This document shows, piece after piece, positions 34,531-45,989 of a DNA stretch of 64,000 nucleotides. How positions within the stretch are numbered: the first letter of the stretch is position 1; the number at the start of each line of letters is the position of its first letter. The DNA lies in assembly GCA_012845835.1 (NCBI GenBank), contig JABAKD010000020.1, positions 5,478,720-5,542,719 of the forward strand, written 5' to 3'. This DNA comes from Undaria pinnatifida. Lineage: Eukaryota; Sar; Phaeophyceae; Laminariales; Alariaceae. The position numbers and the translations under genes are program-made. Under the pieces are notes generated by a model, which did not search any database, was not told the DNA's origin, and worked only from the letters and a program-made list of their open reading frames with translations.

Positions 34531-34791
34531 GTGCTACGACAGAGGTAGCAGTTTTCGTCGGAAATGGTTTCTGAATGACTTAAGACACTCCTTCACCCAT
34601 TATCGTCGGAAATACGCCATTTTTTTTCTGGTACGATTCTCGTTGTGTACCTAGGCCATGGGCGTTTTCATCCGATATGATATACAGCAGTCTTGTTTCT
34701 CTCCAAATCGTTTTATAGGCCAAGAAGGACATGTCTTAAGCTCCCAAATTGAGGAGCCCCAGAAGAAAAACGGTGCGCTTTTATCGTAGCA
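34531..34791 (+). mobile_element. MITE-like repeat family A, copy 3
   Basis: Starts GTGCTACGACAGAGGTAGCA and ends TTTTATCGTAGCA; it conserves CGTTGTGTACCTAGGCCATGG and GTCTTAAGCTCCCAAATTGAGG. Downstream, to about 34922, two further decayed copies of the right-end motif (GGTGCACGTCTACTGTAGCA and GGCGCGCGTCTACCATAAC) suggest tandem right-end duplications. Confidence 0.65.
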
Positions 34792-34922
34792 AGTTTATCG
34801 AAGCACGTCGTTTGGTGCGTTCTACGATTGAGGTGTGGAGCTCCTGCAGCGAGGAGCCCTCAGAAATAAAAACGGTGCACGTCTACTGTAGCAATCGAAA
34901 CGGCGCGCGTCTACCATAACAT

Positions 34923-37679
34923 AGCCGGGTTTATTCCCCGAGCTTGATATCTTGGCAGTGTGGACCAAAGCTAGCTAGGGGGGTCCATTTTCAAGGTCTT
35001 TTGTTGCAGTGTGGCTCGGGGTCATTCGCGCGAGTAATCTCCTTCGTCCTAGAGGGTTCTTAGGTTTCGTGCTCTGTCTTTTTTTTCTCGATATGAATCT
35101 CCAGTGGTGGATGATGGTTAGCTACGCTGCTCCAAACAAGCTCGGTTAACACGGTTTTGTCGGTGAGGTGTAGAGACACTCGTACGACTGGATCATACCT
35201 GATAGTAAAGAAGGGAGTATGTCATAAGACAATACCGTAGCCTTCATGTGTGAGCTGAGTACCGCTCTTTTCACCTTAGCGCCCTGTGTCGAAGGTCGCC
35301 TTGAGGCTAGCTGCGCACGTTTTTGGTGGCCCAACGTTGTCGTGAATCAGCTGATCGGCGAACTAATGTATGGGTACGTCACAGGGCCGGTTACAAAACT
35401 TCCCCCTTTACTAACGGTTTGGGTCAATTCGTCGTTCAGCGTAACTGATCTTACTCAGTATGCATCACGTAGGCTCGTTGTCGTTCAAGGTTTTAGACAT
35501 TTGTTCATACGGGTATACTCTGCAGTGGCTCGTCGCCAGGATGGTGCCACTTAGCTTCTCGTGCAAGTTACGAATTTCGTTTGTAAGGGGTTGGAAATAT
35601 TTCCCGGCATGTATACAACGTCTGTTTGTGGTGTATTACAGCATTGCGATGCGATGCGGGTTGTCCTTGTGGAACATCGTATTGGGAAAGTTGCTCAAGG
35701 CGGATTTGTAGTTTGACGATCATACGATGGGGTGCAGCACATATTTGAAAAATTAGCGTGTGTGGTGCGGTGCGGTTCGGTGCGGTGCGGTTTGGTGCGT
35801 GCGGTTCGGTGCGATGCGGAGGAGCTCGGGGTATTATCCGCCAGACAGGCTTTTCCTGCGGAACGGCTGATGACGCACTAGCCACATCGACATTCTACGG
35901 AATCAGGCAAACAGCTAAGTCGTACCTGGGCTGTAGGGGTTAGTAACGTCTAGGGCGTTTTCTCCCGCCTTCACCGGGTATTGGAACTTTCAGCACTCAA
36001 CAGATGCAGTCATCGGTAATCATCGTATTCTGCACTAGGATGTATTTGCCTGGCTCCGCTTGGATCTGAACCTCACACGAACCCACCATACACATGCGCC
36101 CTCAGGGAACTCTCGTACTCCGCCCCAGCTTCTTATGTCCCTTCGTTTACATTTTTCTCTTTACAACGATATTCGCTAGTACGTTTGTTTGGAAATGCAT
36201 GCGGTATGTGTTTGCGTATGTCCGTTTATTCTGCGACGCACGCTTTTCGGCTCGTGATCTGTGAACGCAGACTTGTTTTCCCTCCGGAGTGAGATGATAA
36301 GGGAGGAAAACCCAAATGTCTTTAAGAACGAAAACCTAGGAGAGGCTGGGGGGGCGATCAAATCGGGGAAGGTTCTTGATGTTTCGCTGGAAAACCTAGA
36401 AGAGCATAGTGATTTGTGGTGTGAGTGGTTTATTGCTCGGACAACCTCACGGTTATGCAAGGGAACCTGTCGTCTTCATTTTGGATGAGAACTGTCCTCT
36501 GGCATCACCGTAGAATTTATTTTTGTGGTGTAACAACTGAGTCACGGTGCGGGTTTTTGGATCTTCTAAACCGCACGCTGGGGTCGAGGGCGAACGTGGC
36601 TTGCATAGGGTCGTACGATGCGCTACGGTGCACAACAGGGTTATGATAACCGTACGGTGCGGAGTGGTCAGGACGGCGTTCAGATTTTATCATGTCATGA
36701 CGTGGTGCGGTTCGAGTGTCTTGGCGCAGCGTCGCACATTTAACGTCACGGCTGCAGCCGCTGACCTCCACACGTCACGACGGATCGTACGGAGCCATGG
36801 ACGGCTTCGGATCGGTCCCACAGGTTTGGCAATCGAGACCCACCGCACAGGTGTCGCGACCATCACCCTGCCAGTATCATACGGGTAGTATTATTTTTCG
36901 TACGCCGTAATAACCATAAAGGGGCCCAAAACGTCGTCACAAAGACCATCGGCAAGGTGGAGGTCGCCAGATATTAGGATGGCTGGTTATAAATATGTTC
37001 GCGTAGTCTCTCAGAAACACGTCGCGGGTGAGCGAGCCGTTCCTGTTTAATGACGAGTTCGCGAGAACCGTAGAGGATGTCGAAGAGACGGCGTGGGCCA
37101 TGCCCCCGTGCCGACTGCCAATGGACTACCCCGGCCCGTCCCCGAGCGGACGAAAGCACGGAGCGGCGCGTGAAATGCTTCATTGAGCTCAGAACAAACA
37201 CCCTGGCGATGTCCATGTTTGATTCGTCTGCGTGTATTTGTCGAAGAGACTTTCGTTGAAGGCGAGTCTCAGGAGTTGAGGTGTGATCTAGTGCAGGTGA
37301 CGAAATGGTGCCGAATTTTAATGGCGGGAGTAAGCCCTCCGGAGAAGGCCCAGTGGGAACCCGTGACAGCCCTCGGGTAGCCGATGCCCATGCAGGTGGA
37401 ATCGTGGATAGTCAAAGCATATTGGCTTGTGACCCAGACGCGTACAGTCACTGTCAAAGCGAGGTCATCGAAAACCGATTCAACAGATCAGTCAGTGCCG
37501 GTACTAATGCCCTCTCCCCACGATACCTTCGGTACAACCTTTTCCATCGAAGCGGTCATCACCCAGGTCGCTACGCCGACCGGAAGGTCGGATATCGAGC
37601 GCAGTCTCTACGAGGTGCTATCACGACCAAAGCTACGGTATTGTAGCATCATTCTCTATCATACTCCCATTTCCACTGC
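34923..37679. other. Intergenic DNA with GGTGCGGTTC clusters
   Basis: A dense run of GGTGCGGTTCGGTGCGG lies at 35757-35822, and scattered GGTGCGG/CCGCAC motifs at 36545-36860. Open frames at 36261-36488 (+) and 37384-37782 (+) look protein-like but match nothing I recognise and have no supported splice sites. Confidence 0.4.
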
Positions 37680-37915
37680 TACTGGGCTTGAGCCACTCGC
37701 GCGAGTGACTCAATACCTCACGGACAGAAACAGTTTGGGCGACTTTTTTGGCGTAGTGCAGGTTACTATTCCATATTGCTGATTGATTTCGTCAATTTAA
37801 AACACCAAGAAAATGCAATATTGCCAAAGAACAGAGGGGTTACGCGCGCGAGTGACCCCGAGCAACCGCATATAAGAGCCCCAAAAGAGCCCCCTCTTCA
37901 GCAGCCTGTGTTTCA
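37680..37915 (+). repeat. Palindromic repeat family E, copy 2
   Basis: Contains GAGCCACTCGCGCGAGTGACTC (about 37690-37711) and GGGGTTACGCGCGCGAGTGACCCC (37836-37859), separated by a segment with TGATTTCGTCAATTTAAAACA. It aligns with 45715-45930. Confidence 0.7.
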
Positions 37916-38693
37916 CACAGTCAGAGTCCGGGTAGACCGTGGGGCAGAACCCAAGCACAGACACGACAGGAGGCGGCTGGATATCGTTTCGACGACACTA
38001 CCTTATTCTCAATTTACCACACAGCGTAAACCGGCACCGCGGTGCATTTGATAATGTTTTCACATTTAAAGGGTGCGGTGTTCGATGGATTTTATCTCGC
38101 CTGCTATTGCGCTGCTGCGACTTTTCACCAGGAAGCCCAGAAGCCAAGAAACTCAGTTCGGGTTGTTCCCGTTTGCAGCCCGGCTGTGTGCACTGACCAG
38201 CCTCCGTCCCACCGACGGGGTGTTCTTTTGCTGCGTATGTTGTGTGATTTCTCGCCTGCTATTGTGCTGTTGCGGATATTCTAGACCCGAGACTAAAAAT
38301 AACAACAACACAATCTCCATCTGGTCTTTAGGAAAACGCCTTGCCGTGGTGGCCGACAACTGCCACGGCGGGAGGCGGTCGCTTGAGGAATGTTTGAAGG
38401 GAAGGGTCTCTGTTTTGGTGGCGTTGTCAAAATTAGAAGCTCGCATTCACTCGTCATTGTTGAAAAATCGTAGAGATCTGTTACAACAAGTGCGCCGTAC
38501 TTCAGCTTGGTCTTGCCACGTACCAGGCGCACTTGTATGTGTCGGATGCTGGGTAAACCCGGGCACGGAAAGAATACCAGATATACCGTTGTAATTTCCA
38601 CGTAGCACATGCATATAATGAACAGAAAATCGGTGGAAGCGGACGCGGAAGTAACACAGCTGGCACCACCAGAGAGTGTTGCATCTCTCAGGC
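37916..38693. other. Intergenic DNA, no gene recognised
   Basis: A short phrase (TCTCGCCTGCTATTGYGCTG) is repeated at about 38095 and 38250. The 173-codon frame 38073-38594 crosses it without a recognisable domain. Confidence 0.4.
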
Positions 38694-38941
38694 GTGCTAC
38701 GACAGAGGTGGCAATTTTAGTCTTACGTGGTTTCGGAAAGACGAGACGCCGAAACCCAAAATCCTCGTAAACTGGTACTCCTATTTTTTTTCCCCATGGT
38801 TCTCGTCGTGTACCTCGGCTATGAGATTTTTTATCCGGTAGCAGTTTTTGTTTTCTCCAAACCAGTTTTTGGGAGAGGTCTTAAGCTCCCAAATTGAGGG
38901 GTAGTATCAGAAAAAAAGTGGTGCACCTCTATCGGCAGCAC
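38694..38941 (+). mobile_element. MITE-like repeat family A, copy 4
   Basis: Starts GTGCTACGACAGAGGTGGCA and ends GGTGCACCTCTATCGGCAGCAC. The interior is nearly the same as copy 1 (CCAAACCAGTTTTTGGGAGAGG, CTTAAGCTCCCAAATTGAGG), which makes it the closest pair of the family. Confidence 0.7.
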
Positions 38942-40248
38942 GCGTCAACTCCACCAACCAATCAGTTGATTTTTAATTCGGTTGATTTAATGCTTGGATA
39001 TGATACGGACATGATGACGGTTGAGTTTAGTAGGGGATCCAATGATAGGTTGGCTACCTGGTAGCGGGATATCGGGATGAGGGAATAAGTCACGGGCTGT
39101 TTAGACGCCACTTGTTCAGCCGGCCGATTTTATTCTCTCCACGTTGCGCCTTGGCATGGAGCCGTGATAATATAACACATTTACGATAAATTTTCCCAAC
39201 TGCCATGCTGACCTACCACCCGACGGGCGATTGTGGGCAAGCTCTCTACGCTTGTTAGGGATAAATGAATACGATAATTATCGTGTACGCGATACATTCC
39301 TCTGTGAAGCCAAGGTGTTGCACAACAAGGGCCCTTCCTGTGAAAGAGAGAAAACTGGGGGCGCTCTGATTAGAACCATTCTTGAGGGCGAGGTCAACAC
39401 GGGCGGTGTGGACGTGAAAGCGTTGGCAGAAAGAGAGGGGAGCTCTCAACTGGCCTAGATGCAGGAGCTAGAAGAGCTGCTCGCAAGAAGAGATCGACCC
39501 GAGAAAAACCTCGAGGGTGGTTTCTGTTGCGGTTTTCGGACCCTCGACCAGATTTCTGCGGGATGGGACCTGTTCTACAGGCTCGAAAGGCAGATCGAGC
39601 AGAGTAAACTTATCATTCGTGACTAGCTATTATACTTCCAGCTCTCGAGCTTCTCTGTACGACAGGAGCAAAGGCGAGAGATATCGCAGCCTACCCAGGT
39701 ACAAGACAAGAGAGCGAGCGTGGGTAGGTGTGAACCACAGCTCGTAATCCCACTACTTGAGTCTAGGGGTGAGAGCACTGTACAGCAGCAGCGGCAATAG
39801 CAGCAACAGCAGCACCAGCAGCACCAGCTTAAAATAGAGGGAAAGGGAATAGTGGTTGGCGTGCATAAAGGGATGGTGTTGTTAAAGAGTGCCGCTGGTG
39901 GCGAGGTAGAGTATAGAGAAGAGGGGACCGAACGCTCGCTTCCACAGGAGCATTGCGGACAGATCACGAACTCGGAGCCGCAACACGTGCAAGTGGTACC
40001 GTAGCTCCCGTCTCATACGAAGGATTTAACTCTCACAAATAACGAGAACTTCGTAAGCTGGGAATGCTTACCGGAGGCAAATGGCGCAGAGATAGCGCAC
40101 GAGAAAGAGAACATGATGGATCACGCCCTGGTAGCTGAGACCGAACATCGGTCAGATGGAGTACAAGAACACAGGATGGAAATACATCTTGACCACGCCG
40201 TGGCTACCGGAGACCCCGTCTTCGAGCACCATTCCTATGGAGATCATT
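38942..40248. other. Spacer and probable decayed 5' part of Copia element 1
   Basis: No confident coding call. A 75-codon frame at 39231-39458 and frames up to 40100 may be decayed gag or linker sequence of the Copia remnant that follows. A short CAGCAG tract lies at 39781-39830. Confidence 0.35.
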
Positions 40249-41410
40249 ATGATTCCGAAGACGTTCAAGGAGACGATGGAATTACCACAAGGGACCAAGT
40301 AGCGAGAAGACACAGACAAGGAGATGGACGACCCCCAGAAACACGCCGCCATTGGCCTGGTATCGCCAGACTCAGTGCCACCGGAGCACAAGGTGGTGGG
40401 GACCAATTGGGTATTTAATGTTGAAGCCGAATACACGCTGAAAGGTAGAGTCGTGGTTCAGGGCTGGGGGCAAGTACCGGGAATCCACTGTTGCTGCACG
40501 TAGACACTAGCATGTCGCGTCCAGAGCATCCACATGGCACCCGCCATGGCTGCGAGGGAAGACTGGGAAGTACTCGTGCTCGATGTACAAACGGCGTTTC
40601 ACCGAGGTACAGGAGGTATATGTGAAGACTTCTCCAGGCTAAGAATCACTCGACGCTACAACTGGACGTCCCAACGTGACGGAACTCACGAAGAGCTTGC
40701 GCGGACTTCGTCAAAGATCTCGCAACTGGTTCAACGCCATCGACGATTCACTGAAGAACATGAGATTCACAGCTACAACGTCTGATCCAGGTGTCTACGT
40801 CTTCGGCCCAGACGACAACCTCAGCTTTCTAACCATGTACGTATACAGCCTTCTTCTTTATGGGGGAGACACACCACTGCTGAAGCATGCTAAAAGTCAG
40901 CTGATGGATCGATTCGCCATGGCTGGCAAAGGGGCCGATGGTGATAGGCATGAAAATCACGAGGAACAGGGAGGCTAAGACTCTGGCCATTAGCCAAGAT
41001 TACTACGACGCCAGGTCAATTCTGGCACGGTTCGGCATGGCAGAATGCAACCCAGTACATACAACGCGAGTAGGAGCGGAGTCATCGCTTAACCAGCCGC
41101 ACACGATGCTGCTAGACTCTACGGGCATCCAACTTTACCAGGTCCTAACGGGATCTCTGATATTGCTGAGCGAATGCACATGCTACGACATCACCTACGC
41201 CGTCAATCAACTGGCACGAGCCACGAGGAAACCATCCAAACTTCACATGACGGCAAGAAAACATATTCTACGTTACGTAAGGGGAGGTATGGGCCTGGTA
41301 ATCACCTACAAGACCGAGTGCTTCGAAATGACGGAGTGTTGCAACGTGCTGACTGGAGGATCGCTGAGCACCAATACTGCTCCAGACCGTGGCGGCGCAG
41401 TCGACTGTTG
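40249..41410 (+). pseudogene. Ty1/Copia reverse transcriptase and RNase H remnant (Copia 1)
   Basis: Frame-shifting segments follow the RVT_2 order of Copia pol: IPKTFKETME ... KEMDDPQKHA ... VPPEHKVVGTNWVFNVEA (40249-40440), WEVLVLDVQTAFH (about 40570-40605), LRGLRQRSRNWFNAIDDSL (about 40695-40755), then ITRNREAKTLAISQDYYDARSILARFGM and a connection into the RNase H region to 41408. The catalytic Tyr-Val-Asp-Asp box is Tyr-Val-Tyr-Ser at 40838-40849, so the enzyme is dead. At least one in-frame stop and several frameshifts are present. No flanking LTRs were recognised. It differs in sequence from Copia 2 just downstream, so the two are distinct families or old relatives. Confidence 0.8.
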
Positions 41411-42029
41411 AGGCTAAGCTCATCTTCTTGCACTACTCGCGAGCTAAAAGGCAGCGTATCTCTCTATCATGATGGCCGAGCTGGGATTTGGAAAGCTTTT
41501 CGATATTCGTGATAGCGGCCGTGTGTATCGACTGAGTTGCGGTAGAACATCTGGTTGGATGATTTGAACAGCGGAACTGTCGAACTGAGGTTGCCGAGCC
41601 AGTACATAGGAACACTCTTAGTGGTGCTGCGGTAGTTGGGTAGATTGTACACACCTAAGGGTTATACATTGGACCGTAGGAGTATGTACGGTACATCGGA
41701 CAACTGTCAGGTAGAATACTCCCGTATTGTTGCTAGAGGTCGGATTCACGGCTTATTGCCGTGATCGGCAAGTTGCATTAGTCCGATTATGTGCATCTTT
41801 CCGAAGAGGCGTGTGAGCTCGCAGCCTTTATGCTCGCCCCACTCGTTCACTCCACTTCCCAACCTGTCTCTCCAGACCAAGGTCTCATTAATACAACATA
41901 TCTTTCTCCAGAAGCCACGGATTTACCAACACGCTTAATATCGCTATAGCGATTCAGTCGGCTGCTGCTTCGTCCCCCTGGACTTGCTCGACTGGTCTGT
42001 TGAGGAAGGCTTGACCACCCTGCCTCATC
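41411..42029. other. Spacer between two Copia elements; LTR not identified
   Basis: A left LTR of Copia 2 would be expected here, but no matching sequence was found downstream of 47480. No tRNA-complementary primer-binding site starting with TGG could be fixed near 42000. Confidence 0.4.
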
Positions 42030-43560
42030 ATGGCTGGACTGGGGAACGAGAATCCAGCGGTCAACCCCTCTCCGGGTGGATCGCAGGCGTTTGGTGCAAG
42101 GATGGGTTCCTTAGAGACACAGTTGTCTGAGCTTGCGACTCTAGCGTCATCTCAGCAAGATCTACTTTAGTCGCTCGTTGCGATGCAGAAAGGAAAGGAA
42201 GTGGAGTCCTCTGGTTCTTAGCGTGTTGCACCTAGAGACACCGGACTAGAGGCTGGTGCGCACCAATCGGGTGCCACCGGCGTGGCCGCGGGAAGTATGG
42301 GCGGCGATGCCCAAGGCTTTGGCGTGTCCAGCATGCGGGTTGGGAGTAGGAGTGTTGGCTCAGGCTTGAACTCCCATGTATCTGCTGAAAATCGTTCCTC
42401 TGTTCCTGCAGCAAACTTTGGTTCGATTGACGGGACTGTCGGTAGGGCTGCTGTAGGTAGCCAGTCCGATGTTCCGCCCGCTCCTTCTCTGTCGAGTGAG
42501 TGATGGGAAAACATCGCCAGTGGAAACACACTGATTCCTGGGGCTGACATTACTGACACAAGAGAGAAGTTGGGTAGGGTCCTTTTAATGTTTCCAAATC
42601 TCCTGTTTTTGACGGCAGTGACATGTCGTACCCCTCATGGTCGCAGAACGTTCTGCTGAGTGCCCGACACAACAACCTGTATGACGCGTTTGTTTCCGAG
42701 ATTGAGATCCCGATTGCAGACATTGGTTTTGACTTGACCCCCTGGGTAGGGAAGGGTTTCAATGTGGGTGCGATTCGTCAGGCGGAGATGGCTTGGTGGT
42801 TTCCATTCGACTGCTTGAAGGAGGGATAGTCTGAAAACCATGGCTAGGCACGCTGGTTCCCCCAGCAAGGCGTTTCGTGTGCTAAAGGATAATTTTCTGC
42901 CGTTGAGCCAGAGTCAGATTCGTGTGGAGAAGGAGAAACTGAATTCACTGCGCATGCGTTCGAACGAAAATCCTGCAACCGTCTTTTCCTCCATGAGACA
43001 AACGCTTGGTGTTCTGCAAATGACTGAAGTCAAGAAAGATGACATGGAGGTGTGCAATCTGATGCTTGAAGGGCTGTCGCACGAGTACAAGACTTTGCGT
43101 TAGACTCTTGTGGCGTTCTGTCCGAATGACCCATCGTTCATCGAGACTAAAGTGCGTGAGCGTTACCTAGACTTGCAGGCACAGGGTGGTTCGAAGAAGC
43201 ACAGTAGTGTTGCTCTGGTGTCTAGGACTGAGAGGAAGAGTAGCAAAAAGTACAACAACGAGCCGAAGTCTAACTCCGAGTCTGATTCGTCCAAGAAAAA
43301 TACTTTTCAGGGGAAGTGTTTCAAGTGTGGGGAGAAGGGTCATTTGAGGAAGGACTGCCTGGCTCGCATCATCGCTCATCCCACACAGACTGGGAAATCC
43401 GAGGCCGACGAGGATGAGAGCGGTGAGAAGTCTGACGTTTCTTATTTGGAGTGTCTGCTAGCACGCCGGAATGATGTGATGGTGCAGGCATGTGTGAAGA
43501 GTTGGGCAGTAGGATGTACGATGTTTCTGGTTTCAAGTGTCTGCTAACATCACGAGATGA
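42030..43560 (+). pseudogene. Copia 2 gag with CCHC zinc knuckle
   Basis: The start at ATG 42030 opens a Gly/Ser-rich N-terminus interrupted by two TAG codons (near 42165 and 42219), then a stop at 42501-42503. The capsid-like part resumes in another frame at 42623 (MSYPSWSQNVLLSARHNN) and continues through 42840-43103, with a further TAG at 43101-43103, to 43547. A Cys-X2-Cys-X4-His-X4-Cys zinc knuckle lies at 43317-43358, followed by an acidic tail. The order matches Copia gag, which packages element RNA. At least four disabling changes mean no intact product. Confidence 0.85.
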
Positions 43561-43626
43561 TCTGATCTTGAGCGCTGTCAACAAGGATACGATTATGAAC
43601 GCTGTTAGCAAGTCTAAGTATTTTGA

Positions 43627-43977
43627 GAGGATTGGTATGCGGACACGGGCACTGATTTTCACATGACAGATTCTCTCGCTTGCATGAAGGATTTGAAGCC
43701 TTGCCAGAAGAATGTTAACGGGATTGGTGGGGTGTCTTGTGAGGTAGAATTCTCTGGAACAATGGGGGTGGTGTTTGTGACTGCTGACAGCGAGTTTTCA
43801 GTAGAGCTGAAGAACGTGTTGTACTCCCCCAACTTGGGACACAACCTCTTTTCTCCGAGCGCAGAGTTTGATGGCGAGTCATGGAATGGTCTTGGTGGTC
43901 CTGATGGTGTTATGACTGCTTTTCAAGGACAAGTCACTTTTCAGAACTTCGATGGCATGCTGATTGCGACTGCGTAA
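43627..43977 (+). pseudogene. Copia 2 aspartic protease region
   Basis: A 117-codon stretch opens with Trp-Tyr-Ala-Asp-Thr-Gly-Thr-Asp, then His-Met-Thr, i.e. the Asp-Thr/Ser-Gly catalytic triad of Copia proteases is preserved at 43642-43650. It continues through a VELKNVLYSPNLGHNLFS motif typical of this domain. It ends at TAA 43975-43977, so it is detached from integrase downstream. Confidence 0.8.
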
Positions 43978-44039
43978 CGTCTAGGAGAAGGCTCTATTGG
44001 TACTGTGTTAGCTGCCCTCACTCCTTCAAACCCCAAGCG

Positions 44040-45287
44040 TGAAGCCACGATGGATGTGAACAAGTTCCACAACAATAATAATCATTCGCACGAGTGATTA
44101 CTTCGTAATACTGCAAAGCGACTAGGTACCGAGTTGGTTGGTGACATGCATGCTTGTACGGGATGTTCAATGTCGAAGGCTATCAGGAAAGAAATTTCTC
44201 ATGAAACTAAACGTAGATCAGATAAAACATTGGACAGAGTTTTTGCTGATCTGGGAGGGAGGAAGGACGTTGCGTCCGTAGGGGATAAACATTACCCCAT
44301 GATTGTGAAGGATGATTTCACAAGGCGTGCATGGGTGTATTTCGTGAAAAATAAATCAGACCCTGGCAGTGCTTGCCGAAGTTATCTTGCGAGTGTGCGT
44401 GTTGATGGGATCCCATCATTTGTTGAGATCGTTAGATCAGATACTGGAGGGGGGGGTTTCGGGGGGGGATTCGCATCTGTGTGCCATGAACTTTTGATCA
44501 AACAGGAGTTCGCTCCGGCTTATAGTCCGCAATATAATTGTGTTGCAGAGCGTGGGTTGGGATTGATTGAGGAGGCCGCGATGGCGGCTCGTGTTCAGGC
44601 GATAGTTAGTTTTGGGCATGTGCAGACACCTAAGACTGACAAGTCCGGGCTGAAGCTATGCACTGGGTTTGCGAAGCATTGAACCACACCACACGTTCGT
44701 CTAACCCTGACTCTAAGTCACCGTATGAGATGTGGCATGGAGAACCTGGTCCTGCTAGACCGTATCCGGTTTTGAAACCGGCGTACTGCAGGTGGCAGCG
44801 ACCGTCGAAGTTGTTACCGAAGGTTGAGAGTTGCGTTTATGTCGGTCCTTCGAGAGACCATCCCCGTGATTGTCATAGAGTACTTACGAGGGCTGGGACT
44901 ATTCAGGAAACGAGAGATGTGACGTGGGAGGTGTTCCCTCCACTACAACCTTCCTTGCCGATAGAGGTCGCACAGGAGGGAGGGGAGGAAAGTGACGACG
45001 ATGTAGAAGCCGAGGTATGGCCGATTGTTGGGAGAGGAGTTTCCCACACACTTTTAAGACGTGATGTAACGGCTTTTGGTACAGGAATCGATATGGTTCT
45101 CAGTGTTGATGCAGGCAGTGTAGGCCAATCCCCCTCTGTTCCATCTTCCCCCTCTGAACCATCTTCGCCCGTGAACAATTCCTCTGATAGAGAAGCTCGC
45201 TCTGTGTCTTCTCCTGCGCTAGATATTGATGGGGAGGGGAAGGGAGGGCAGGAGGCAGGTAGAGATGGGGAATTCGGGAGGGGATGA
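44040..45287 (+). pseudogene. Copia 2 integrase, broken
   Basis: The His/Cys zinc-binding region (44050-44175, ending Cys-Thr-Gly-Cys) is interrupted by TGA at 44096. The rve core follows at 44134-44682, with VFADLGG (first Asp), VRSDTGG (second Asp) and YNCVAERGLGLIEE (Glu), so all three catalytic positions are present. G-runs at 44449-44468 distort the segment after the second Asp. A frameshift near 44660 moves into the C-terminal part (SPYEMWHG ... RDVTWEVFPP) at 44658-45287, followed by an acidic and Ser/Pro-rich linker. Not functional as it stands. Confidence 0.85.
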
Positions 45288-45297
45288 CGAGGTAGAG

Positions 45298-45591
45298 TCG
45301 ATTGGGCCGGGAGGGCATGATAATGTAGAGTCGTCCCACGGTAGGGGCTGCACTTTCTGTGCGAAAAAGTCCCTGGGCGATTGAGTTCCTCACGTGAGGA
45401 ACTGATGGTCAATGAAGTAGTTTCACGAGTACACTATATTTTTGGACTAAGGCATAGAAGCTTGGTCGGGTTGCGCGAACGAATGCCTTCCAATTCATTT
45501 TTCGGGTGAGATATTGGGTTCCTCATGTGAGGAGCTCAGGGACTTTCTGCTCCAACCCTACCGTGGGATGGCTCTCGATTGGGTCGGGAGG
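45298..45591. repeat. 17-bp direct repeats flanking the foldback insertion
   Basis: TCGATTGGGYCGGGAGG is present at 45298-45314 and 45575-45591 (one mismatch), bracketing the inverted-repeat element at 45334-45568. This could be a long target duplication or a deletion scar. It lies in the pol linker between integrase and reverse transcriptase. Confidence 0.55.
45334..45568 (+). mobile_element. Foldback MITE family F, copy 2, inside Copia 2
   Basis: The left arm (TCCCACGGTAGGGGCTGCACTTTC ... CTCACGTGAGGAACT) and the right arm (GTTCCTCATGTGAGGAGCTCAGGGACTTTC ... CCCTACCGTGGGA) are inverted copies about 60 bp long around a ~110-bp loop. The loop shares AAGCTTGGTCGGGTTGCGCGAACGAATG and TTTTTCGGGTGAGA with 16604-16876. 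Both arms also contain a smaller CTCACGTGAG palindrome. No coding capacity. Confidence 0.75.
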
Positions 45592-45714
45592 ACCGGTAGA
45601 GGCGGAGGCACCCCTTCCAGCCGCTCGGCGTTCGCGGCATGTCGCTGAGCTTGCTGATTTTAATACTCCTGCGCGGACCAGGGCTACGGTAGGGGGGGGT
45701 ACCCCCGTTTTCAC

Positions 45715-45957
45715 TGGTGTGTTTGAGCCAGTCGCACGAGGGACTCTGTACCTTACGGATGAAAATGGTTGTGACAGCAGCACTTGTTTTGGAGCAGCCT
45801 AAATTACCTTGGCATTGCGGATCGATTTCGTCAATATAAAACATGAAGAAAAAGTAAGTTCGCAAAAGAACAAAGGGGTTACTCGCGCGAGTGACCCCCA
45901 GCCACTGAAATTCAAGGCCGAAAAAGGGACCCCCCTACGGTAGCCTGGGTCCGCGTG
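45715..45957 (+). repeat. Palindromic repeat family E, copy 3, inside Copia 2
   Basis: Contains GGGGTTACTCGCGCGAGTGACCCC (45875-45898). It is flanked by GATTTCGTCAATATAAAACATGAAGAAA and CTACGGTAGCCTGGGTCC, as in the copies at 16447 and 37680. Its position next to the foldback element suggests they may be parts of one composite insertion. Confidence 0.7.
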
Positions 45958-45989
45958 AGAATGATGAAGTAAGAGACGGTAGAACTCGC

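Noticed and set aside
36176-36488. Open frames on both strands (a charged forward frame and a Ser/Phe-rich reverse frame)
   Set aside because: Cannot decide the strand; no splice sites or domain.
37183-37782. Two adjacent forward frames that read like protein
   Set aside because: The only possible intron between them would be about 20 bp, and no family is recognised. The downstream part overlaps a dispersed repeat.
38073-38594. 173-codon forward frame with Cys/Leu-rich patches
   Set aside because: Contains an internally duplicated non-coding phrase; hydrophobic patches alone are not evidence of a membrane protein.
41433-41654. Reverse-strand frames resembling the end of a Copia RNase H
   Set aside because: The similarity is a few scattered residues only, and the neighbouring Copia remnant is on the + strand.
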